NCBI RefSeq assembly: GCF_002356355.1
Contig: NZ_AP018052.1
Location: 186,001-250,000, forward strand
Reading direction: 5' to 3'
From: Thiohalobacter thiocyanaticus
Lineage (GTDB): Bacteria; Pseudomonadota; Gammaproteobacteria; Thiohalobacterales; Thiohalobacteraceae
DNA: 64,000 bases
Made by a program: the position numbers and the translations under genes. This document shows positions 46,562 through 61,776 of this stretch, piece by piece. The notes under the pieces were generated by a model, which saw nothing but the letters and a program-made list of their open reading frames with translations, made no database searches and had not been told where the DNA came from. Every line of letters starts with the position of its first letter. The stretch's first letter is position 1.

Positions 46562-47596
46562 ATGAGCGAATCCCCCGTCAGCATTGCCATTCTGGTGTAT
46601 CCGGAAACCACCGCCTCGGTGGTTTACGGGATGCTCGACCTGTTCCGCAGCGCCGGCCGTGACTGGCCTGTGGTGACCGAGGGCCGGCCCGGTCCCGAAC
46701 TGATGCGTCCCTGGCTGGTGGCGCGCGAGACCGGGGCGCTGGAGATCTGCAACGGCGCCCGCCTGTTTCCCGAGTGCCGCCTTGACGACTGTCCGCCGGC
46801 CGACATTGTGTGTGTGCCGGAGGTCAGCCTGCCGCCGGATGCCCCCCTGGCCGGGCGCTATGCCCCGGAGATCGCCTGGCTCGGCGCCCGTTACGCGGAT
46901 GGCGCCCTGCTGGCCACGGCCTGCTCGGGGGCGATGCTGCTGGCCGAGGCGGGGCTGCTGGACGGCTGCGAGGCGACCACCCACTGGGCCTGGTGCGAGG
47001 CGCTGGCGGAGCGTTTCCCCCGGGTGCGGGTCCAGCCGCGCCGCGCCCTGGTGGCCAGCGGGGCCGGCCAGCGCCTGGTCATGGCCGGCGGCGGAACTTC
47101 CTGGATGGATCTGGCGCTGTACCTGATTGCACGGAGTGTGGGTTTGGAGGCGGCCATGCAGGTGGCGCGGGTCAATCTCATCGACTGGCACCAGGTCGGC
47201 CAGCAGCCCTTCGCCCGCCTGGCCAGCACCCGTCAGGTCGAGGATGCGGTGATCGCACGCTGCCAGGTCTGGATCGCCGAGCATTACGTTGAGCCGAACC
47301 CGGTCAGCGCCATGGTCGGGCTGTCCGGACTGGCCGAGCGCACCTTCAAGCGTCGCTTCCGCCAGGCCACCGGCATGGCGCCGCTGGAGTACGTCCAGGC
47401 CCTGCGCCTGGAAGAGGCCAAGCAGATGCTGGAGACCACGGATAACCCCATCGAGGCCGTCGCCAACGAGGCGGGCTATGAGGACGCCGGCTATTTCAGC
47501 CGCCTGTTCCGGCGCCAGGTGGGCCTGACCCCGGGCCAGTACCGGCGCCGCTTCGGGGCGCTGCGCCAGACGCTCGCAGCCGCCGGCATGGCCTGA
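46562..47596 (+). CDS. GlxA-family transcriptional regulator (DJ-1/PfpI plus AraC)
   Basis: 344 residues. The N-terminal DJ-1/PfpI-like domain (ESPVSIAILVYPETTASVVY, nucleophile-elbow LLATACSGAMLLAEAGLLDG) probably senses a ligand. The C-terminal AraC domain has two helix-turn-helices (VGLSGLAERTFKRRFRQATG; ANEAGYEDAGYFSRLFRR). The target genes are unknown. It is transcribed away from the methyltransferase across a 139-base gap, which is a natural place for its operator. Confidence 0.92.
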   Translation: MSESPVSIAILVYPETTASVVYGMLDLFRSAGRDWPVVTEGRPGPELMRPWLVARETGALEICNGARLFPECRLDDCPPADIVCVPEVSLPPDAPLAGRYAPEIAWLGARYADGALLATACSGAMLLAEAGLLDGCEATTHWAWCEALAERFPRVRVQPRRALVASGAGQRLVMAGGGTSWMDLALYLIARSVGLEAAMQVARVNLIDWHQVGQQPFARLASTRQVEDAVIARCQVWIAEHYVEPNPVSAMVGLSGLAERTFKRRFRQATGMAPLEYVQALRLEEAKQMLETTDNPIEAVANEAGYEDAGYFSRLFRRQVGLTPGQYRRRFGALRQTLAAAGMA

Positions 47597-47678
47597 GCCG
47601 CCGGGTGGGAAAACTGGCGAAAACCGCCGGGGCTGCATAGAATGACCGGCTCTGTCTCCCTTTTTCTTGTTGTCAGCC

Positions 47679-49574
47679 ATGCAGGTTCAGGATCAGTTCG
47701 ATGTCATCGTCGTCGGCGGTGGCCATGCCGGTACCGAGGCCGCCCTGGCCGCGGCGCGCGCCGGCGTGCGCACCCTGCTGCTGACCCACAACATCGAGAC
47801 CCTGGGCCAGATGAGCTGTAACCCGGCCATCGGCGGTATCGGCAAGGGCCACCTGGTACGCGAGATCGACGCCCTGGGCGGTCTGATGGCCCGGGCCGCC
47901 GATCGCGCCGGCATCCAGTTCCGCACCCTCAATGCCAGCAAGGGCCCGGCGGTGCGTGCCACCCGCGCCCAGGCCGACCGCAGCCTGTATAAACAGGCGG
48001 TGCGTTCGGTGCTGGAGAACACGCCCAATCTCCATCTCTTCCAGCAGTCGGTGGAAGACCTGATGGTCGCGGGCGGGCGCGTCACCGGGGTGGTGACCGG
48101 CATGGGACTCAGATTCGCCGCCCCCTGCGTGGTGCTGACCGTGGGCACCTTCCTGGGCGGGCGCATCCACATCGGCGAGCAGAATTACGCCGGCGGCCGC
48201 GCCGGGGACCCGCCCGCCAACGCCCTGGCTGCGCGGCTGCGCGAACTGCCGCTGCGGGTTGAGCGGCTCAAGACCGGCACCCCGCCGCGCCTGGACGGCC
48301 GCAGCCTGGATTTCAGCGTCATGCAGGCCCAGCCCGGCGACGAGCCGCGGCCGGTGTTCTCCTATCTCGGCAACTCCGACATGCATCCGCGCCAGGTGGA
48401 CTGCTTCATCACCCGCACCACCGCGCACACCCATGACATCATCCGCGCGGGCCTTCCCCGCTCGCCCCTGTACAGCGGCGTGATCGAGGGCGTGGGGCCG
48501 CGCTACTGCCCCTCCATCGAGGACAAGGTGGTGCGCTTCGCCGATAAGGATTCGCATCAGATCTTCATCGAACCCGAGGGGCTGGACACCCATGAGGTCT
48601 ACCCCAACGGCATTTCCACCAGCCTGCCCTTCGACGTGCAGCAGGCGCTGGTGCGTTCCATCCCCGGCTGTGAGCGGGCCCACATCACCCGCCCCGGCTA
48701 TGCCATCGAGTACGATTACTTCGACCCGCGTGACCTGCGCTACAGCCTGGAGACGAAGGTGATCGAGGGGCTGTACTTCGCCGGCCAGATCAACGGTACC
48801 ACCGGCTACGAGGAGGCTGCCGCCCAGGGCCTGCTGGCCGGCCTGAACGCGGCCCTGCGGGTGCAGGACCGCGCGCCCTGGTGGCCGCGGCGCGACCAGG
48901 CCTACCTGGGCGTGCTGATTGACGATCTGATCACCCGCGGCACCAGCGAGCCCTACCGCATGTTCACCAGCCGGGCCGAGTACCGGCTGTTGCTGCGCGA
49001 GGACAATGCCGACCTGCGTCTGACCCCGGTCGGGCGCGAGCTGGGTCTGGTCGACGAGGCCCGCTGGCAGGCCTTCAGCGCCAGGCGCGAGGCGATCGAG
49101 GCCGAGACCCGGCGGCTGCAGGATACCTGGGTGCGGCCCGGGAGCGCGGCGGCCCGCCAACTCGAGACCGACCATGCCACACCCCTGAGCCGCGAATACC
49201 GCGCCCTCGAACTGCTGCGCCGCCCGGACCTTACCTATAATAAGGTCACCGCCCTGGAGGGTGTCGGCCCCGCCCACCCGCAGGCCGGTGTTGCCGAGCA
49301 GGTCGAGATCCAGGCCAAGTACGCCGGCTATATCGAACGCCAGCAGGCCGAGATCGAACGCCAGCGTCGCCATGAGGACCAGCCCCTGGCGGAGACCCTG
49401 GATTATGATGCCGTCGCCGGTCTGTCGGCCGAGGTGCGTGAGAAGCTGCGCAGCCACCGGCCCCAGACCGTCGGCCAGGCCGCGCGCATCCCGGGGGTGA
49501 CGCCGGCGGCCATTTCCCTGCTGCTGGTGCACCTGAAAAAGGCCGCCCGGCAGCCGGCACGCCGCAGCGCCTGA
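47679..49574 (+). CDS. mnmG: tRNA uridine-5-carboxymethylaminomethyl(34) synthesis enzyme MnmG
   Basis: FAD-dependent partner of MnmE, 631 residues. FAD site is [20 protein letters not shown]. Signature motifs include [20 protein letters not shown] and [20 protein letters not shown], with the C-terminal [16 protein letters not shown]. The start [10 protein letters not shown] follows a possible TAGAAT -10. It is 13 bases ahead of rsmG on the same strand. Confidence 0.98.
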   Translation: MQVQDQFDVIVVGGGHAGTEAALAAARAGVRTLLLTHNIETLGQMSCNPAIGGIGKGHLVREIDALGGLMARAADRAGIQFRTLNASKGPAVRATRAQADRSLYKQAVRSVLENTPNLHLFQQSVEDLMVAGGRVTGVVTGMGLRFAAPCVVLTVGTFLGGRIHIGEQNYAGGRAGDPPANALAARLRELPLRVERLKTGTPPRLDGRSLDFSVMQAQPGDEPRPVFSYLGNSDMHPRQVDCFITRTTAHTHDIIRAGLPRSPLYSGVIEGVGPRYCPSIEDKVVRFADKDSHQIFIEPEGLDTHEVYPNGISTSLPFDVQQALVRSIPGCERAHITRPGYAIEYDYFDPRDLRYSLETKVIEGLYFAGQINGTTGYEEAAAQGLLAGLNAALRVQDRAPWWPRRDQAYLGVLIDDLITRGTSEPYRMFTSRAEYRLLLREDNADLRLTPVGRELGLVDEARWQAFSARREAIEAETRRLQDTWVRPGSAAARQLETDHATPLSREYRALELLRRPDLTYNKVTALEGVGPAHPQAGVAEQVEIQAKYAGYIERQQAEIERQRRHEDQPLAETLDYDAVAGLSAEVREKLRSHRPQTVGQAARIPGVTPAAISLLLVHLKKAARQPARRSA

Positions 49575-49587
49575 CAGAGGAACCCAC

Positions 49588-50265
49588 GTGGCATTCGCGA
49601 GACGCATCAAGCACAACAAGTCGCACGGCAACCGGCCGCCGCCCGCCATCGACCAGCAGCTGGCCGACGGCATCCTGGCCCTGGGCCTGGCGCTGGACGA
49701 GGCCGTGCAGCAGGACCTGCGCGATTTCGTCAACCTGCTGACCAAATGGAACCGGGTCTACAACCTGACCTCGGTGCGCAAGCCGCAGGACATGGTGACC
49801 CGCCACATCCTCGACAGTCTGGCCGCCCTGCCCTATGTGCGCGGTCCGCGTATCCTGGACATCGGCACCGGCGCCGGCCTGCCCGGCCTGGTGCTGGCCC
49901 TGGCGCGGCCGGAGTGGGATGTGGTGGTGCTGGATTCCAGCAACAAGAAGCTGCGCTTCGTGCGCCAGGTGGTGGCCGAACTGGAACTGGGCAACGTCCA
50001 GGTCGAGCATGTGCGGATCGAGGACTATCCGCACGCGGAAAAATTCGATACCGTGATCAGCCGGGCCTTCTCCTCGGTGCAGGACATGTACGACCAGGGC
50101 GCCCCGCACTGCAAGCCGGATGGGGTACTGCTGGCCATGAAGGGGGTCTACCCGGTGACCGAGATCGAGTCGCTGCCGGATCCGGGCATCGTCAAGGCGG
50201 TGCACCGGCTGCAGGTGCCGGGCCTGGATGCCGAACGCCACATCGTCGAGATTCAGACCGGCTGA
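49588..50265 (+). CDS. rsmG: 16S rRNA (guanine(527)-N7)-methyltransferase RsmG
   Basis: 225 residues; methylates G527 of 16S rRNA. AdoMet site is ILDIGTGAGLPGLVLALARP, plus WNRVYNLTSVRKPQDMVTRH and FDTVISRAFSSVQDM. The start is GTG, with GAGGA six bases upstream. The N-terminus is about 20 residues longer than E. coli RsmG, with a basic start (MAFARRIKHNKSHGN). It precedes parAB, the usual order. Confidence 0.96.
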   Translation: MAFARRIKHNKSHGNRPPPAIDQQLADGILALGLALDEAVQQDLRDFVNLLTKWNRVYNLTSVRKPQDMVTRHILDSLAALPYVRGPRILDIGTGAGLPGLVLALARPEWDVVVLDSSNKKLRFVRQVVAELELGNVQVEHVRIEDYPHAEKFDTVISRAFSSVQDMYDQGAPHCKPDGVLLAMKGVYPVTEIESLPDPGIVKAVHRLQVPGLDAERHIVEIQTG

Positions 50266-50282
50266 GCGTATTTCGTGTGAGA

Positions 50283-50364
50283 GTAGGTTGGGTTAGGCGC
50301 GCAGCGCCGTAACCCAACAATGCCGGCGCGGGTGTCGGGTTACGCTGTCGCTAACCCGACCTAC
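50283..50364. repeat. REP-like inverted repeat, family A copy 3
   Basis: The ends GTAGGTTGGGTTA and TAACCCGACCTAC face each other, with GCGCGCAGCGCCGTAACCC inside. It fills the rsmG-parA gap. Confidence 0.75.
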
Positions 50365-50425
50365 GGTCTTATCCATAGCAAGCCACAGACACATAACAAT
50401 TGATTAGGTAACCTAGAGCCTTTGC

Positions 50426-51238
50426 ATGACACGAACCCTGGCCATCACCAACCAGAAAGGCGGCGTGGGCAAGACCACCACCTGCGTCAATCTGGCCGCC
50501 GCGCTGGCGCTGACCCGCCGCCGGGTGCTGCTCATCGACCTCGATCCACAGGGCAATGCCACCATGGGCAGCGGTGTGGACAAGCACGAGGTCGAGTACA
50601 GCAGCTGCGATGTGCTGTTGGGCGAGCTGGATGCGGCCCAGGCAGTAATGAGTTCGGAGGCCGCCGGCTTCGACGTCATGCCGGGCAACAGCGACCTGAC
50701 CGCGGCCGAGGTGGAACTGCTCAACGCCGAGGACCGCCAGTCGCGGCTGCGCGAGGCGCTGCGCCCGCTGCGCGAGCGCTACGATTTCATTCTCATCGAC
50801 TGTCCGCCGTCGCTGAACATGCTCACCATTAATGCCCTGGTGGCGGCGGACGCTGTCTTCATTCCCATCCAGTGCGAGTACTACGCCCTGGAGGGGCTGT
50901 CGGCCCTGATGGACACCATCGAGCAGGTGCGCGGTGCGGTGAACCCGGATCTGGAGATCGAGGGGCTGCTGCGCACCATGTTCGATGCCCGCAACAACCT
51001 GGCCAATCAGGTGGCCGAACAGCTGATCGAGCACTTCGGCGACAAGGTCTACCGCACCATCGTCCCGCGCAACGTGCGCCTGGCCGAGGCGCCGAGCCAT
51101 GGCATGCCGGTGCTGCGCTACGACAAGGCCTCGCGCGGGGCGCTGGCCTACCTCGCCCTGGCCGGTGAGATGGTGCGCCGGGATCAGGAACGCCGTACCG
51201 GGGGTGCCGCGCAGACCGCGGCGGCCTCCACGCACTGA
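50426..51238 (+). CDS. parA: Chromosome-partitioning ATPase ParA (Soj)
   Basis: 270 residues with the deviant Walker A KGGVGKTTTCVNLAAALAL and Walker B DFILIDCPPSLNMLTINALVAAD. It works with ParB and the parS sites in recF to segregate the origin. 17 bases separate it from parB. Confidence 0.97.
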   Translation: MTRTLAITNQKGGVGKTTTCVNLAAALALTRRRVLLIDLDPQGNATMGSGVDKHEVEYSSCDVLLGELDAAQAVMSSEAAGFDVMPGNSDLTAAEVELLNAEDRQSRLREALRPLRERYDFILIDCPPSLNMLTINALVAADAVFIPIQCEYYALEGLSALMDTIEQVRGAVNPDLEIEGLLRTMFDARNNLANQVAEQLIEHFGDKVYRTIVPRNVRLAEAPSHGMPVLRYDKASRGALAYLALAGEMVRRDQERRTGGAAQTAAASTH

Positions 51239-51255
51239 CAGGAATCGCAACAGGC

Positions 51256-52185
51256 ATGGCAACGAAGAAACGGGGACTGGGACGCGGACTGGATGCGCTG
51301 CTGGGCAGCAGCGCCAAGGGGGCCGCGACGAAGCGCAAGCCGCCCACGGCGGCCCCGGACGAAGCGGCCGGGACGCCCCAGGCGCCTGAGCGCGAGGGCC
51401 TGCGCGAATTGCCGGTGGATCTGATTCAGCGCGGCAAGTACCAGCCCCGCCAGGACATGCATACCGAGAGCCTGCAGGATCTGGCCGACTCCATCCGTGC
51501 CCAGGGCGTGGTCCAACCCATCGTGGTACGCCCGATCGAGCACAGCGGGAATCAGACCCGCTACGAGATCATCGCCGGCGAGCGCCGCTGGCGCGCGGCC
51601 CAGCTGGCCGGCCTGCAGGAGATCCCGGCGGTGGTGCGCGAGGTGCCCGACCGTGCCGCCATCGCCATGGCGCTGATCGAGAATATCCAGCGCGAGAACC
51701 TCAACCCGATGGAGGAGGCGCGCGCCCTGCAGCGTCTGCTGCAGGAATTCGAGCTGACGCACCAGCAGGCCGCAGAGGCCGTGGGCCGGTCACGCACCTC
51801 GGTGACCAACCTCCTGCGCCTGCTCGAGCTGAACGAGGACGTGCGCCAGCTGGTCGAGGCGGGCAAGCTGGAGATGGGCCATGCCCGCGCCCTGCTCGGC
51901 GTCAGTGGCACGATCCAGAGCGAACTGGCCCGGGCTGTAACCAGCCGCGGCCTGTCGGTGCGCGAGACCGAGCGCCTGGTCAAGCGCCAGCAGACCGAGC
52001 CGGCACACGGCGGCCGCCCGGCGGCACCGGCGGCCGATCCCAATACGCGGCGCCTGGAACAGGACCTGGCCGAGCGCCTGGGCGCGGCAGTGAAACTCCA
52101 GGCCGGGCGCGGCGGCAAGGGCAAGCTGGTGATCAGTTTCAACAGCCTGGACGAACTCGACGGGATCCTCGATCACATCAAGTGA
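51256..52185 (+). CDS. parB: Chromosome-partitioning protein ParB (Spo0J)
   Basis: 309 residues: MATKKRGLGRGLDALLG start, CTPase/ParB-N box (YEIIAGERRWRAAQLAGLQE), helix-turn-helix (LTHQQAAEAVGRSRTSVTNLLRLLEL) and a C-terminal dimerisation segment (ISFNSLDELDGILDHIK). It binds the three GTTCCACGTGGAAC sites about 35 kb away on the map. Confidence 0.97.
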   Translation: MATKKRGLGRGLDALLGSSAKGAATKRKPPTAAPDEAAGTPQAPEREGLRELPVDLIQRGKYQPRQDMHTESLQDLADSIRAQGVVQPIVVRPIEHSGNQTRYEIIAGERRWRAAQLAGLQEIPAVVREVPDRAAIAMALIENIQRENLNPMEEARALQRLLQEFELTHQQAAEAVGRSRTSVTNLLRLLELNEDVRQLVEAGKLEMGHARALLGVSGTIQSELARAVTSRGLSVRETERLVKRQQTEPAHGGRPAAPAADPNTRRLEQDLAERLGAAVKLQAGRGGKGKLVISFNSLDELDGILDHIK

Positions 52186-52206
52186 CGGAGCGTCATCGGA
52201 CGCCCC

Positions 52207-52284
52207 GTCATTGCGAGCAACGCGAAGCAATCTCCAACCGGATGAGCCTGCTGTACGAGATTGCTTCGCGTTGCTCGCAATGAC
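52207..52284. repeat. REP-like inverted repeat, family D copy 2
   Basis: GTCATTGCGAGCAACGCGAA faces TTCGCGTTGCTCGCAATGAC, a 20-bp perfect arm pair with AGCAATCTCC inside. Copies at 44308-44397 and 59542-59625. Confidence 0.8.
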
Positions 52285-52334
52285 AGCCAAAAAAATCAAA
52301 TGCGATGGGCGCATAACGTATTTTTATCCGGCCA

Positions 52335-52363
52335 TTGACCCCATCGGTCAGAATATCTATACT
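52335..52363 (+). promoter_or_regulatory. Sigma-70 promoter of the atp operon
   Basis: -35 TTGACC (52335-52340), 17-base spacer, -10 TATACT (52358-52363), about 120 bases upstream of atpI. The rest of the 296-base parB-atpI gap holds the family D repeat. Confidence 0.75.
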
Positions 52364-52481
52364 GCGCGCCCGTTCGGACGAGGTGCCGAGCAATCTCCAT
52401 ACGAAGTTACGATAGGTTACGCCTGCCGTGTACAGCCGGTCGGCTGGGCAGCTTGGGCCACAGGGCCTCGCGCACGACGGC

Positions 52482-53706
<1,225 letters not shown>

Positions 53707-53729
53707 TACCGATTACGTTTTGACTTTAA

Positions 53730-53993
<264 letters not shown>

Positions 53994-54054
53994 TCACGAA
54001 GCCGGTCAAGACCGCTTCGAATCCGTGACAAGCCCGTAACCACGAGGTGACGAA

Positions 54055-54525
54055 ATGAATTTCAATGCAACCCTCATCGGCCAGATGATCGCATTCGTCG
54101 TCTTCGTGTGGTTCTGCATGAAGTACGTGTGGCCACCGATGATGAAGGCACTGGACGAGCGCAAGAAGACCATCGCCGATGGTCTGGCCGCCGCCGAGCG
54201 GGGGCAGCGCGAGCAGGAGCTGGCCGAGGAACGCGCCAAGGAGGCGCTGGTTGAAGCCAAGCAGCAGGCCCAGGAAATCATCTCCCGAGCCGAGAAGCGT
54301 GCGTCCGAAATCGTCGAGGAGGCCAAGGCCGACGCCCGTACCGAGGGCGAGCGCATGATCGCCGCCGCCCGCAATGAGCTCGACCAGGAGCTCAACCGGG
54401 TCAAGGAGCAGCTGCGCAGCCAGGTCGCCGCCATTGCCGTATCCGGCGCCGAAAAGGTGCTGGAACGCGAGGTCGACGAGAAAACGCACGATGAGCTGCT
54501 GAGCAAGCTCGCCGCCCAGATCTAG
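54055..54525 (+). CDS. atpF: F0F1 ATP synthase subunit b
   Basis: 156 residues: one N-terminal membrane helix ([20 protein letters not shown]) and a long charged helix ([20 protein letters not shown]) forming the peripheral stalk coiled coil. Length matches E. coli subunit b (156). Confidence 0.97.
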   Translation: MNFNATLIGQMIAFVVFVWFCMKYVWPPMMKALDERKKTIADGLAAAERGQREQELAEERAKEALVEAKQQAQEIISRAEKRASEIVEEAKADARTEGERMIAAARNELDQELNRVKEQLRSQVAAIAVSGAEKVLEREVDEKTHDELLSKLAAQI

Positions 54526-54536
54526 GTAGAAACGCC

Positions 54537-55073
54537 ATGGCCGAACTCACCACTATCGCGCGACCCTATGCCCAGGCGGTGTTCCGTCTGGCGCGGGAGC
54601 AGCAAAACCTGGATGCCTGGTCCGACATGCTCGGCCTGATGGCCGTCGTGGCGTCGGATCCGGACATGCAGCGCCTGCTCGACAACCCGCGCCTGACCGA
54701 GGATCAACTCGCCGGTTTCTTTCTGGAGATCTGCGGCGAGCGGCTGAACGCGGAAGGCAGGAACCTGGTCAGGGTGCTGGCCGAGAACCGGCGCCTGGCC
54801 GCCCTGCCCGAGATGTTCCGACTGTATCAGGAGCACAAGAGCGCGGCCGAGGGCGCGATCAAGGCCGAGCTGATCACCGCCTACCCCGCCACCGAGGCGC
54901 ACAAGGCCACTGTCCTGGAGGCGCTCAAGCAGCGCTTCGGGCGCGAGGTGGAACTGGAGTGCAGAACCGACCAGAACCTGGTCGGCGGTGCGATCATCCG
55001 CGCGGGCGATACCGTTATCGATGGTTCGGTCCGGGGCAAACTGGCCCGTCTGGCCACCGCCCTGAGCCACTGA
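54537..55073 (+). CDS. atpH: F0F1 ATP synthase subunit delta
   Basis: 178 residues joining the b stalk to F1: [20 protein letters not shown]-terminus and the C-terminal [20 protein letters not shown] signature. It starts 11 bases after atpF. Confidence 0.97.
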   Translation: MAELTTIARPYAQAVFRLAREQQNLDAWSDMLGLMAVVASDPDMQRLLDNPRLTEDQLAGFFLEICGERLNAEGRNLVRVLAENRRLAALPEMFRLYQEHKSAAEGAIKAELITAYPATEAHKATVLEALKQRFGREVELECRTDQNLVGGAIIRAGDTVIDGSVRGKLARLATALSH

Positions 55074-55086
55074 GAGGAATCTATCA

Positions 55087-56628
<1,542 letters not shown>

Positions 56629-56684
56629 ATGCACCGGCAGGAGCGGGTTTGTCCGCTCCTGCATAACGAGCTGGAATTATAGAT

Positions 56685-57545
56685 ATGGCTGGCGCGAAAG
56701 AGATACGCACCCAGATCAAGAGCATCCAGAACACGCGCAAGATCACCAAGGCCATGGAGATGGTCGCGGCGAGCAAGATGCGCAAGGCGCAGGAGCGCAT
56801 GGCCGCCTCGCGTCCCTATGCCGAGAAGATCCGCAGTGTGGTCGCGCACGTCGGGCATGCGCATCCCGAATACAAGCATCCGTATCTGATCGAACGCGAG
56901 GTCAAGCGGGTGGGGCTGATCATCATCTCCACCGACCGCGGTCTGTGTGGCGGCCTGAACATCAACCTGTTCAAGCAGGTCATCGGCCGCATGAAGGAAT
57001 GGGATCAGGCCGGCTACGAGATCGAACTGGCGGTGCTGGGCAACAAGGCGTTGCAGTTCTTCAAGCGCATCGGCGGCAATATCGTCGCCCAAGCCACTCA
57101 CATGGGGGATGCGCCCTCCATGAGCGACATGATCGGCAGCGTGAAGGTGATGCTGGATGCCTATGACGAAGGCCGGATCGACCGCCTGTACATCGCCGCC
57201 AACGAATTCGTCAACACCATGACCCAGACGCCGACGATCGAGCAGTTGCTGCCGGTCGCGCCGAGCGAGGAAAAGGAGCTGGTCCATCACTGGGACTACA
57301 TCTACGAGCCGGACTCCAAGCCGGTCATGGACAACCTGCTGATGCGCTACATCGAGTCGCTGGTCTACCAGGGCGCGGTTGAGAACGTCGCCTGCGAGAT
57401 GGCCGCGCGCATGGTCGCCATGAAGGCCGCCTCCGACAACGCCGGGAACCTGATCGACGAGTTGCAGCTGGTCTACAACAAGGCCCGCCAGGCCGCCATC
57501 ACCCAGGAGTTGTCCGAGATCGTCAGCGGCGCCGCGGCGGTATAA
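56685..57545 (+). CDS. atpG: F0F1 ATP synthase subunit gamma
   Basis: 286 residues; central rotor. N-terminal coiled coil [20 protein letters not shown] and C-terminal [30 protein letters not shown] is the conserved central motif. Confidence 0.97.
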   Translation: MAGAKEIRTQIKSIQNTRKITKAMEMVAASKMRKAQERMAASRPYAEKIRSVVAHVGHAHPEYKHPYLIEREVKRVGLIIISTDRGLCGGLNINLFKQVIGRMKEWDQAGYEIELAVLGNKALQFFKRIGGNIVAQATHMGDAPSMSDMIGSVKVMLDAYDEGRIDRLYIAANEFVNTMTQTPTIEQLLPVAPSEEKELVHHWDYIYEPDSKPVMDNLLMRYIESLVYQGAVENVACEMAARMVAMKAASDNAGNLIDELQLVYNKARQAAITQELSEIVSGAAAV

Positions 57546-59027
<1,482 letters not shown>

Positions 59028-59114
59028 TCGCGTGCCGCGCGCCGGCCGCCGCAGCCCGCCCTCACCCCGGGCGGCCGCGGTCCGCTGGCGGGCACGCCAA
59101 GTGGGACTAGAATC

Positions 59115-59534
59115 ATGGCTATGACCCTTCATGTGGACATCGTGAGTGCCGAGGCGGCGATCTTCTCCGGCACCGCCACGATGGTCTTCGCCCCGGCGGA
59201 GATGGGCGAGGTTGGCATCGCGCCCCGCCACACCCCGCTGCTCAGCCGACTCAAGCCCGGCGAGGTGCGGGTCCAGGACGAGCATGGCGAGGAGCACACC
59301 TTCTTCGTCAACGGCGGCATGCTGGAGGTGCAGCCGCACGTGGTCACCATCCTGTCTGATTCCGCCCTGCGCGCGAAGGACCTGGATGAGGCCGCCGCGC
59401 TGCAGGCCAAGCAGGAGGCGGAAAAGACCCTGGCCGAGAACAAGGCCGATATCGACTACGCCAAGGCCCAGGCCGAACTGGCCGAGGCGGTGGCCCAGCT
59501 GCGCACCATCCAGAAGCTGAAGAAATCCAAGTAA
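59115..59534 (+). CDS. atpC: F0F1 ATP synthase subunit epsilon
   Basis: 139 residues: beta sandwich ([38 protein letters not shown]) and a C-terminal two-helix regulatory region. The MAMT N-terminus matches E. coli epsilon. Last gene of the atp operon; a terminator lies 100 bases downstream. Confidence 0.96.
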   Translation: MAMTLHVDIVSAEAAIFSGTATMVFAPAEMGEVGIAPRHTPLLSRLKPGEVRVQDEHGEEHTFFVNGGMLEVQPHVVTILSDSALRAKDLDEAAALQAKQEAEKTLAENKADIDYAKAQAELAEAVAQLRTIQKLKKSK

Positions 59535-59541
59535 TTCCACT

Positions 59542-59625
59542 GTCATTGCGAGGCGCGAAGCGCCGCGGCAATCTCCAACCGGCTGCTGCCTTGTCACGAG
59601 ATTGCCACGCTTCGCTCGCAATGAC
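59542..59625. repeat. REP-like inverted repeat, family D copy 3
   Basis: GTCATTGCGAGGCGCGAAGC faces GCTTCGCTCGCAATGAC with GGCAATCTCC / GAGATTGCC inside. Directly follows atpC. Confidence 0.8.
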
Positions 59626-59635
59626 GGCAAAGCAG

Positions 59636-59670
59636 ACAGGGGGCAGCCAACGGCTGCCCCCTGTTCGTTT
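59636..59670 (+). terminator. Rho-independent terminator of the atp operon
   Basis: A 13-bp perfect stem (ACAGGGGGCAGCC / GGCTGCCCCCTGT), loop AAC, followed by TCGTTT. 110 bases after the atpC stop. Confidence 0.8.
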
Positions 59671-59725
59671 GCGCCACCCGGATACGATAGAATGGGAAGT
59701 CATACCCGCAACCAGGAACGGTCGA

Positions 59726-60211
59726 ATGTCCGAGCAACGCATCGCCCCCAACAAGCTCGTCGCCATCACCTACAGCATCAAGGATGAGGCGGGCGAATTG
59801 CTGGAGCACAGCGACATGCCCATCAGCTACATCCACGGCGGGCGCTCCGACCTGTTCGAGAAGATCGAGGCCGCGCTGGAAGGCAGGCAGGTGGGCGAGA
59901 TCGTCGAGGTCAGTCTGGCGCCTGAGGAGGCATTCGGCGAGTACGATCCCAGCCTGACCTTCACCGACGACCTCGACAATGTCCCGGAGCAGTATCGCCA
60001 GCTCGGCGCCGAGGTCGAGATGCGCAGCGATCAGGGTGAGAGCCGGGTGTTCCATGTCACCAATATCGGGAACGGCAAACTGACCGTGGACGGCAATCAT
60101 CCCTTCGCCGGCAAGACACTGACCTTCACCGTCGAGGTCAAGGACGTTCGCGACGCCACCGCCGAAGATATCGCGGCGGCCGGCGAAGGTGCCGGGGAGC
60201 AGTTGCACTAA
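59726..60211 (+). CDS. FKBP-type peptidyl-prolyl isomerase, SlyD/SlpA-like (second copy)
   Basis: 161 residues: FKBP/IF arrangement with LVAITYSIKDEAGELLEHS, ISYIHGGRSDLFEKIEAALE and DGNHPFAGKTLTFTVEVKDV. The His-rich tail of the slyD at 40703-41182 is missing (ends GEGAGEQLH), so it likely lacks the metal-carrier role. Strict catalytic activity is uncertain because the usual GxxxxIPG motif is replaced by GGRSDLFEK. Lies between the atp operon and glmU and may have its own promoter after the terminator. Confidence 0.88.
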   Translation: MSEQRIAPNKLVAITYSIKDEAGELLEHSDMPISYIHGGRSDLFEKIEAALEGRQVGEIVEVSLAPEEAFGEYDPSLTFTDDLDNVPEQYRQLGAEVEMRSDQGESRVFHVTNIGNGKLTVDGNHPFAGKTLTFTVEVKDVRDATAEDIAAAGEGAGEQLH

Positions 60212-60272
60212 AGCGGGTACGGCCGATGACCGCTATGACAAAAAGTATCGGATAAGCGTAACTTACATAATT

Positions 60273-60364
60273 CCCCTCCCCCTTTGGGGAGAGGGCCAGG
60301 GTGAGGGGTCAGGTCAGCCGCCATGATCCCCTCACCCCAACCCCTCTCCCGGAGGGAGAGGGGC
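60273..60364. repeat. Inverted-repeat element, family E (CCCTCTCCC/GGGAGAGGG type)
   Basis: The hairpin CCCCTCCCCCTTTGGGGAGAGGG is followed by CAGGGTGAGGGG and its inverse CCCCTCACCCCAACCCCTCTCC. This is a widespread type of intergenic palindrome. It fills most of the gap before glmU. Confidence 0.75.
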
Positions 60365-60399
60365 TGAATTGACCGCCAGCGGAGTCCGGAATCACCTTC

Positions 60400-61770
60400 A
60401 TGGAACTGCACGTCATCATTCTCGCCGCCGGCCAGGGCACGCGCATGCGCTCCGCCCTGCCCAAGGTGCTGCACCCGATCGCCGGCCGGCCCATGCTCGG
60501 CCACGTGATCGAGACCGCCGCCGCCCTGGGCGCAGCCGGCATCCATGTGGTCTATGGCCACGGCGGCGGGCAGGTGCGCGCCGCCTTCGCCGGGCACGAT
60601 GACATCAGCTGGGTGGAGCAGTCCGATCAGCTGGGCACCGGCCACGCCGTCGCCCAGGCCAGCCCGAATGTTCCCGACGACGCCCGGATTCTTATTCTAT
60701 ATGGTGATGTGCCTCTGATCGGCCGTGAGACGCTGACCGCACTGGGCGAGGCGGCAGGCGATGACAGTCTGGGCCTGCTCACCGCCACCCTGGCCGACCC
60801 CACCGGCTATGGCCGCATCGTCCGTGACAACCATCACCGCGTCATCGGCATTGTCGAACAGAAGGATGCCAGCGAGGCCGAACTGCAGATCTGCGAAATC
60901 AACACCGGCTTCATGGCGGCGCCGGCCAGCCCGCTCAAGGACTGGATCGGTCGGCTGGGCAACGACAATGCCCAGGGCGAGTATTACCTGACCGATGTCA
61001 TCGGCATGGCGGCACAGGATGGCATGGCGATCAACGTGGTGCAGCCGCAGTCTCCGGAAGAGATCCTGGGCGTGAACAACCGCAAGCAGCTGGCCGAACT
61101 GGAGCGTGCCTGGCAGCGCCGGCATGCCGAGGCCCTGCTGCTGGGCGGCGTCACCTTGCTGGATCCACAACGCTTCGACCTGCGCGGCCGCTTGCGGCAC
61201 GGCCGCGATGTCACCATCGACATCAATGTAGTGATCGAGGGCGATGTGCAGCTCGAGGACGAAGTCAGCATCGGCCCCAACTGCGTGCTGAAGAACGTCA
61301 CCATCGGCGCCGGCACCGAGGTGCTGGCCAACAGCGTGATCGAGAATGCCGTCATCGGTGCCGGCGCGCGCATCGGCCCGTTCGCCCGCATCCGCCCCGA
61401 GACCCGCCTGGCCGACGGCGTGCATGTCGGCAACTTCGTCGAGGTGAAGAAATCCGTCATCGGCCAGGGCTCCAAGGTGAACCATCTGAGCTACATCGGC
61501 GACACCGACATCGGCGCGAAGGTCAATGTCGGCGCCGGTACCATCACCTGCAACTACGACGGCGCCAACAAGCACCGCACCGTGATCGAGGACGAGGCCT
61601 TCATCGGCTCCGATACTCAGCTGGTGGCCCCGGTGACCGTGGGCAGAGGCGCGACCATCGGCGCCGGCACCACGCTCACCCGCGATGCACCCGCCGGCGA
61701 ACTGACCCTGAGCCGTAGCAGGCAGCAGACCCGCGAGGGCTGGAAGCGGCCGGTGAAGAAAAAGGGCTGA
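60400..61770 (+). CDS. glmU: Bifunctional N-acetylglucosamine-1-phosphate uridyltransferase / glucosamine-1-phosphate acetyltransferase
   Basis: 456 residues, same as E. coli. The N-terminal pyrophosphorylase has [20 protein letters not shown]. The C-terminal left-handed beta helix is made of hexapeptide repeats ([20 protein letters not shown]) and ends with the acetyltransferase site [19 protein letters not shown]. It makes UDP-GlcNAc for peptidoglycan and LPS together with GlmS. Confidence 0.98.
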   Translation: MELHVIILAAGQGTRMRSALPKVLHPIAGRPMLGHVIETAAALGAAGIHVVYGHGGGQVRAAFAGHDDISWVEQSDQLGTGHAVAQASPNVPDDARILILYGDVPLIGRETLTALGEAAGDDSLGLLTATLADPTGYGRIVRDNHHRVIGIVEQKDASEAELQICEINTGFMAAPASPLKDWIGRLGNDNAQGEYYLTDVIGMAAQDGMAINVVQPQSPEEILGVNNRKQLAELERAWQRRHAEALLLGGVTLLDPQRFDLRGRLRHGRDVTIDINVVIEGDVQLEDEVSIGPNCVLKNVTIGAGTEVLANSVIENAVIGAGARIGPFARIRPETRLADGVHVGNFVEVKKSVIGQGSKVNHLSYIGDTDIGAKVNVGAGTITCNYDGANKHRTVIEDEAFIGSDTQLVAPVTVGRGATIGAGTTLTRDAPAGELTLSRSRQQTREGWKRPVKKKG

Positions 61771-61776
61771 ACAATC

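Noticed and set aside
47673-49745. 690-codon minus-strand open frame opposite mnmG
   Set aside because: Antisense shadow of mnmG with no family features.
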